Positions 57,885 to 64,000 of a stretch of 64,000 nucleotides of DNA are shown here, piece after piece. Made by a program: the position numbers and the translations under genes. Position 1 is the stretch's first letter. Every line of letters starts with the position of its first letter. Below the pieces are notes generated by a model. The model was not told the DNA's origin. It saw only the letters and a program-made list of their open reading frames with translations, and searched no databases. The stretch lies in NCBI GenBank assembly GCA_964023205.1, contig OZ026837.1, positions 7,420,088 through 7,484,087 of the forward strand, in the 5' to 3' direction. Source of the DNA: Lutraria lutraria (taxonomy: Eukaryota > Mollusca > Bivalvia > Venerida > Mactridae).

Positions 57885-58622
57885 TCATACAAGAGAGCAA
57901 TTTATAAGATTAAATAGTGATTGCTTTTTTTAATTTAGTATCTTAATGTTTGTTACTTTTATGATGATAGTTTAAATCCTGTTTAGTGAATGGCTGCACT
58001 TGGATTGATACTAAATTTATTTATTTAATTTATATTTCAACCCACCCAAAAAAAGTTTTGTTTTGTTAGTAATACCTTTTTTATTAATTTTATGTTTTTT
58101 TTAATAAGCTGGTTGTCTGTTATGTCTGTAACCATGACTAAAAAAAAAATTTTCAAAAAAAAAATAGTTTATTTTTTATTTTTATACATTTTTTAATGCA
58201 CCAATATTCTCTTTTGGTTCGATTCTATCAATAAATCCCCTGATTATCAGGAAAATAAGTATTTTTATGAAAAAAAATGTGTACAGTTGATTCTGCAGTC
58301 AAAGGGAGACAATTATTACCTCCCTTTGACTGTTACATTTTTTTCTGCATAAAAATCGCTAATTTGCCTCATAATCAGGGATTCTTGATGATAGAATCGA
58401 CCCAAAAGTGCATTAAAAAAAAAATTCAGAAATATTTGTTTTAAAATTAAATATTTTAATATTATTGGCTAGGTTATTATACTCATTGTTTTATTGTTAC
58501 TTGCTTTTATGTTATGGTGTGAGTGATGTACAGTTCTTTGTGCTACTGTTAGTATGTGAGTTGTATTCATGTTAGATTGCATGTTAGTGTTAATAGTGCT
58601 CATATTAGTATGTTAGGAGGGT
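57885..58622 (+). repeat. Segmental duplication, copy B
   Basis: Partner of 54585-55228, sharing order and phrases with point changes and indels. The divergence looks substantial, so it is old. The 50- and 32-bp arrays lie between the copies. Confidence 0.65.
58180..58420. repeat. Foldback region with perfect central hairpin
   Basis: CAGTCAAAGGGAG (58296-58308) is perfectly inverted at 58320-58332 with an 11-nt loop. Outside it, 'ttttttaatgca', 'cgattctatca' and 'cctgattat' recur inverted, giving imperfect arms of about 90 bp. It may be a MITE within duplication copy B. Confidence 0.6.
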
Positions 58623-58689
58623 TTAACTAGTTAGTGTACATACATGTCATATTACAATTTATACAATTTTTATACATATATAAATATTC

Positions 58690-58770
58690 TTACCTTAGTG
58701 GGGGTTGAACTCACGATCTCCGGATTATCAGTCAGGCAGCTTATCCACTACACCACAAACCCACACACTA
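58690..58770 (-). tRNA. tRNA-like sequence, probably pseudogene or SINE head
   Basis: The minus strand has A box 'tggtgtagtggataagc' and B box 'gagttcaaccccc' with correct spacing, and a possible anticodon arm 'gactgataatc'. The acceptor arms do not pair convincingly and there is no T-run terminator right behind it. A functional tRNA is unlikely. Confidence 0.4.
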
Positions 58771-58799
58771 TTGTGTGTCCAAAATTTCATACATAAATT

Positions 58800-60720
58800 T
58801 ACTATTGGCTCTCAAGAGAAAATAGAACTTGTTGTAACAGCTATTTTCATTGGTTTGTGTCATGTCACATGATCTTCTAATCTGTAAAAGGTGTTTTGAT
58901 TGGCTAATCATTTTTTCAAATCAGAATGGCTGTCCACGTTTTACAAAATACAGTTTGTTGGATTAATTTCTGGATTATTGTCTTGTATGTAGATTCTATG
59001 GTATCATATTGAATGTTTAAAGATAAGAACTGCTGGTTTTAATTGTTGTCACTATTTTCCTTGCTTTATGTCATGTCACATGGTCCTCTGAAAGCTGTTA
59101 TGATTGGCTGTTTTAATTATTTGCTTGATAGTTTTTTGAAGCCTCATGTTTTTTGGTATTGACACGTTCATATATGACATGTATTCCTAGTAGGAACAAT
59201 ATTGCCTGTAATTTAAACTATTTTATATCTATATTTGTAGTGTCCATCATATTGCTGCACACCTATCTGAAGGATAACATTAAGTTTTTCTGGGTATGTA
59301 CATGTATTATTTGACTTCTATTATATGCTGTAAATTTGACCTGCAACTCATTGAAAATTAATGGATGAATGATCTAATGGGAAAAATAAGTTTCAATTTC
59401 TTTATTTTGAAATGATCGAAAATGATTCGTTCCCAGAATTTTTGGCCGTATCCGATTAGTGCACAGAACTTTCTACCTAGAATTTGTTGCCCAATGAAAT
59501 TCATCCATTAATATTTGCGAGAGCAAGACATTTATTAATATTATATTATGACAACAAATAAATATCTTAAGCAGCTTTTATTGTTTTCTTTTTTAATCAA
59601 CACAATATATAACACACTGACAGAATATGTTGGTTCCTCATGACAACTACATTTTAATGTCAAGATCACCTGGACGGGGCGTTGTGTTTCAATAACCTCT
59701 TGTTAGATATGTTAAGGAATATGTCTTTATAACACAATGCCCCCTTTGGGAGACCTTTGACCTACCGACCTTACAGTGCACAGGTCCTGTACAGGTTCAT
59801 TGACAACAATAATAAACTTACAGTCAACTTCCCTGAATGAAACACTCAAATCATTGAATGATTGGGTCTTTGACATAATGTCTCCTACCAGAACATCAAA
59901 GAAATACTGACCATCAAAGGCTAAATATTAAGTAGCCTAATTACTTCACAGTTCTAATAGGCAACTTACAATAAAGAACTTAATGATAAAAGATGAAGTA
60001 TCTCATTTCAGTACATTAGAAAATTCAGTGTAGTAAACAATGTTTGTTTCTGGTTGCTTGTTCTTTAAAAGTAGGGTAGGTATAGTGGGGATTTATTTTG
60101 GATCTTGAAAATATTAGGAAAGGCAAAAAGTGAGAGAGAGCCTTAGAGGATGTACAGTTATTCAGACCTATTAAAAAATTAGGAATGATGGTGTAACCAG
60201 AGACAAGCACATTTGTTTACGCCTATAAGATAATTAAATACCAAGGACTGAAAAAATACTGAAAACTGTAAAAATAGCTAAGATCTTACAAAGATAATCA
60301 TAATAAATTTTGGTAAATGATTCCTATACTGTAAAATTGCTCCATTAAAATCACATAACATATTTCACACATAACTGACATAAAGAAGTTTGAAAAGAAC
60401 AATCAAAATTTTAAAACAAATATCAACCTTCCTCAAATACATGTATGTAGTAACAGCTCACTCAAATAGAAATTAATCACAAAATTTGATCTTTACAAAG
60501 ACGATGACTTCATGGTGAGGAAAATTTTGATAATTAAAATATAAAAAGCAAAAATATCAGTTTGCAACGAGTGAAAATATCAGAAATAATGTTAAGAACA
60601 TGTAGGATTTCAATACTACTTAGTGTTTGAAAATGGATATCTAAGTGTAGCCTAGAAAACATCATATACAGCAAAATGGCAGTAGACAGAAATTATAGTG
60701 ATGAACTAAAAATGTATCCA
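58800..60720. other. Non-coding stretch
   Basis: AT-rich with short motif recurrences ('atgtcacat.*tcct', 'tgattggct') between 58850 and 59110. No exon or element ends were recognised. Confidence 0.4.
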
Positions 60721-60734
60721 GAGAGCATGAATGC

Positions 60735-60965
60735 TCCAATTGAGAGCTAAGTCAAAAAGGGGCCATAACTCCTGTGAAAATGTTTGGATTTTAACTGAAA
60801 TTACACTTGGTCTGTATTTTATTATTATACACCTTCAGGTAAAATACGAAACCAATCCATGAAATATTTCTTGAGTTAACATTGGAAACCAAACTTTGAA
60901 TGGACTGAAGGATGGACTGACCACTTTATACCCTTCCACCATTTCCATTAACAGGAGCATAAAAA
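60735..60965 (+). repeat. Dispersed 'ggggccataactcctgtgaa' repeat
   Basis: 'agtcaaaaaggggccataac' and 'ggactgaaggatggactgac' phrases are those of common bivalve repeats of the rolling-circle-like group. One unit, ends unclear. Confidence 0.4.
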
Positions 60966-61327
60966 ATGTAGGACAAGGAATTTTTGTGAAATCCTTCATA
61001 AAAATCTAATTGTAAACCAGAAAACATTAAATAAGTGTAAAAAGAAAGTTGACAGAAACTCACTCACATGCTAGAAAAATTACCAGTAATTAATGAACAT
61101 TTTGTACCATAGAAAACAAATCAGAACCTATCAACAATATAAAATGCATGTAAAATGAAAGTAGACAGGCCATGTACAAAAACTAGTTATAATAATAAGT
61201 ACAAAAAATGTGATTAGCTGTTTATCTGAGTAATACACAGTAAAGAAAGGGGAGATAAGCTTTAACTGCGTATCATTGATATTATTTTGAGTTTTATCAG
61301 CTAAGATATATCTATGAAAATGATGTA

Positions 61328-61883
61328 CAGTCGGAACTCGTTATATCGAAGTTCGGGGGACCTGCCAAAATAGTTCGATATAGGAATTTCGATACCCATG
61401 TTTACATTTTATAGCTAAAGTCAGTGTGTCATAAATAATAACGTAATCATGTTATTTAGTGTACGGGTTCGATATACATGTATTTATTTTGCAAATATGC
61501 ATATGAGCGTATAGCAGCATTAATAATAATTTGTATCATCAACGAAAAGTTTGTATCAGTAGAGAATTGACACTAACATGTTTATACAGCTGTCAATAAT
61601 TAAATATCAATTTTAAATTGTGTTTGTTTGAGGTAAAGGTGCGAACATTTCTTTTGTAAGTTGGCGACATAATTGGTTCGACATAGATGGTCACTATATA
61701 GTTGAAAATATTTGGTTCGGACCGAAAATCTACTTTGATATATAAAAATATCGAGAACCACGAATTTGATATACATGCATTTTTTTAATATGTAATAAGA
61801 AGGATAAAAATCGGGACTTTATCTTGACTTCCATATATGGGTGATTTCGATATAAGCGATATCGATATAATGAGTTTCGACTG
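61328..61883. mobile_element. 556-bp TA-flanked MITE (pogo/Tc1-type)
   Basis: Ends CAGTCGGAACTCGTTATATC and inverted CAGTCGAAACTCATTATATC (18 of 20) are flanked by TA (61326-61327, 61884-61885). 'ttcgatata' motifs recur inside near both ends. There is no transposase. The CAGTC...CTCGTTA ends and TA duplication suggest pogo/Tigger mobilisation. Confidence 0.8.
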
Positions 61884-62103
61884 TATATACATAGACAAGA
61901 ACAAGAGTGTGTCTTCTATGTGGCTGAATGCTGTAATTTCATGTGATCTTTCAACATGAAGTATAAGCAGAGTAGACATCTCCAATGAAGACTGAAAATA
62001 TACAACAATAAACATGTTGTCCGTGACTGAGTCTCATAGTATTAACTTGGTAAGTACATATAAACTTTTAGTAAAATGTATAATACCTAGTAGAAATAAA
62101 ATA

Positions 62104-62815
62104 AAAACAAGACGGCCATGATGGCCCTGTAGCGCTCACCTGAGTATCTAACACTAAGGGATAATTTAATCAAGGGAAGTTATTTGTCATGGTAAAAAGT
62201 TATCTACCCAAACTGTCAAGTAGTTGTTAAAATCAACTGGGCAGGGCCAATATTGACCCTGGGGCCATGATTTGCAAGAAATTGGTAGAAGTCTACTAGA
62301 CAATGCTACATACAAAATATCTAAGCTCTAGGCTATGTGGTTTTGGTGAAGATTTTTTAAATTTTCCTATATAAGCCTATATAAATTAAGTGACCCCCGG
62401 GGCGGGGCCAATTTTAACCCTGCAGCCGTAATTTGAACAAACACAGTAAAGATCCACTAGGCAATGCTACATACCAAATATCTTAGCTCTAGACCTAGTG
62501 GTTTTGGACAAGAAGATTTTTTAATTTTCCTAATAATAAATAGAGTAAACCCCGGGACAAACTTGGTTGAGGTCCACAAGACAATGCTACATACAAAATA
62601 TCTAAGCTCTAGGCCTTCTGGTTTTGGAGAAGATTTTTTAAAAATTTTACTATATATGCCTATATTAGAGACCCCCAGGATGGTGCCTATTCTGACCCTA
62701 ATAATTTGAACAAACTTGGTAGAGGTCCACTAGACAATGGTACACATAAAATATCTTAGCACTATGTCCTCTAGCTTTAGAAGAAGATTTTTGAAGATTT
62801 TCAAAAACAATCCTT
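62104..62815 (-). repeat. Helentron-like element end and core array
   Basis: The left end is the inverse of the family tail: 'acaagacggccatgatggcc', 'ctgtagcgctcacc'. Four monomers of 120-160 bp follow, with anchors 'ctacatacaaaatatctaag' at about 62308, 62468, 62588 and 62740. This core differs from the BIV160-like core although the terminal hairpin is shared. It runs into the 528-bp satellite. Confidence 0.7.
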
Positions 62816-64000
62816 CTGGTTGCCATAGTGCAAGAAATTGAAAAAGTCAATGCAAGATAAAAATTTGTCGTAAAGCGTCCGCGCAGGAACATTTTCTCTC
62901 AAACTGCCATTTCTAAAATGTAAATAACTTCCAAGGTAAACATAGCATGGCCAAGCCTTTTGTGCCACTGATTTCCATTGATGTCCACTACTTGCATGTG
63001 CACTTTCAATGCCGCAGAGCAAATAATGGTAGATATAATGAACATCAAAAATATTCAGCAACTCGCAGAGATTTTTCTCGGTAATGGTCATTTCTAGAAT
63101 TTCAATAAAGTCAAAAGTAAGCAGAGCATAGCAAAGTCAAGCTAGCCACTGACTTTTGTTCATGCCACCTACTTGTAAGTAAAGTTGCATTCATGTACCA
63201 ACAACACATAAGGAGAAAATAAAAAATTAGTTTTGTCGCAAATTGTCATTTCTAGAAATTTAATAAAACCAAAAGTAACCATACCATACCAAATCTGTTC
63301 TCATCACAGATTTTCATTGATCCACACTACTTGTCTGTAATGGTCCCATGTTCGTACTATCTACAATTCAAGAGTAAATGAAAGATAAAAATTGGTCATA
63401 AAGTGTCCGCGCAGGAACATTTTCTCTCAAACTGCCATTTCTAAAGTGTTAATAAACACCAAGGTAAACAAAGCATGACCACGCCTTTTGGGGCCCAGAT
63501 TTTCACTGATGTCCACTACTTGCATGTGCACTTTCAATGCTGTAGAGCAAATAATGATAGAGATATTGAACATCAAAGATATTCAGCAACTCGCAGAGAT
63601 TTTTCTCGGTAATGGTCATTTCTAGAATTTCAATAAAGTCAAAAGTAAGCAGAGCATAGCAAAGTCAAGCTAGCCACTGACTTTTGTTCATGCCACCTAC
63701 TTGTAAGTAAAGTTGCATTCATGTACCAACAACACATAAGGAGAAAATAAAAAATTAGTTTTGTCGCAAACTGTCATTTCTAGGAATTTAATAAAACCAA
63801 AAGTAACCATACCATACCAAATCTGTCCACATCACAGATTTTCATTGATCCATACTACTTGTCTGTAATGGTCCCATGTTCGTACTATCTACAATTCAAG
63901 AGTAAATAAAAGATAAAAATTTGTCATAAAGTGTCCGCGCAGGAACATTTTCTCTCAAACTGCCATTTCTAAAATGTAAATAACTTCCAAGGTAAACAAA
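62816..64000 (+). repeat. 528-bp satellite, higher-order trimer, continues past window
   Basis: 'gtccgcgcaggaacattttc' recurs at 62877, 63405 and 63933, exactly 528 bp apart each time. Each unit holds three related subunits, anchored by 'catttcta' at 62908, 63089, 63247 and again at 63436 (spacings 181, 158 and 189). The subunits share 'aataa.....aaggtaa.cata.catg.c.aa' and 'ttcattgat..ccactacttg'. Copies 1 and 2 differ by a few substitutions. Two full units and part of a third are visible. Confidence 0.92.

Noticed and set aside
58690..58770. Functional tRNA gene
   Set aside because: A and B boxes are good, but the acceptor stem does not pair and no T-run terminator follows closely.
62464..63091. 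Open frames in the right-end repeats
   Set aside because: They fall within tandem monomers or satellite units and are not conserved between copies.

Overview
The window is animal genomic DNA, AT-rich and intron-like, with no bacterial-style operons. Several repeat types point to a bivalve mollusc: tandem cores of about 145-160 bp resembling the BIV160/pearl repeats of bivalves, tRNA-derived SINEs ending in a 'gcgttaaac...aaacaaac' tail, and jockey-type LINEs with a 2A peptide. The species cannot be named from the sequence. Family names are recognised from memory of motifs, not from a search.

Most of the window is transposon and satellite sequence. 0-7 kb: a candidate minus-strand terminal exon, a degraded SINE, a 2161-bp foldback transposon with a 5-bp target duplication, and a nested pair of MITEs. 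7.2-12.0 kb: CR1/L2-like LINE-A, whose ORF1 is open and carries an N-terminal signal-like 2A peptide; its ORF2 is broken by frameshifts. 13.8-17.8 kb: nested inverted-repeat elements plus a pearl/BIV160-like array. 20.3-23.3 kb: a PIF/Harbinger-like element with a Myb/SANT ORF, carrying a SINE and tRNA-like pieces. 23.4-24.2 kb: a diverged minisatellite, followed by another SINE.

25.9-38.9 kb is the most instructive block. A pogo/Tigger-like transposase pseudogene is split by LINE-B. LINE-B is itself split by a minus-strand Tx1/L1-like LINE-C, with a 12-bp target duplication that falls in LINE-B's reading frame, and by a truncated mariner-like element. The order of insertions can be read directly.

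39-50 kb holds a TTAA-flanked MITE, two arrays of the palindrome TTCATGAA in opposite arrangement, a SINE, LINE 3' ends (one a 68-bp remnant with a 14-bp target duplication), a hAT-type MITE, and a few candidate host exons. Two of these, at 48.6 and 50.1 kb, join in frame into a reading with a degenerate C2H2 finger. 50.8-52.1 kb is a 1.3-kb CAT-type trinucleotide array. 52.4-53.5 kb has well-formed minus-strand exon candidates. 53.6-58.6 kb is a diverged duplication with a 50-bp and a 32-bp minisatellite between its copies. The window ends in helentron-like repeats and a 528-bp satellite built of three related subunits, which runs off the right edge.

No complete host gene, rRNA gene, CRISPR array or intact functional tRNA gene was seen. 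Host coding capacity is limited to isolated exon candidates. The main activity recorded is successive waves of retrotransposons, cut-and-paste elements and rolling-circle-like elements.
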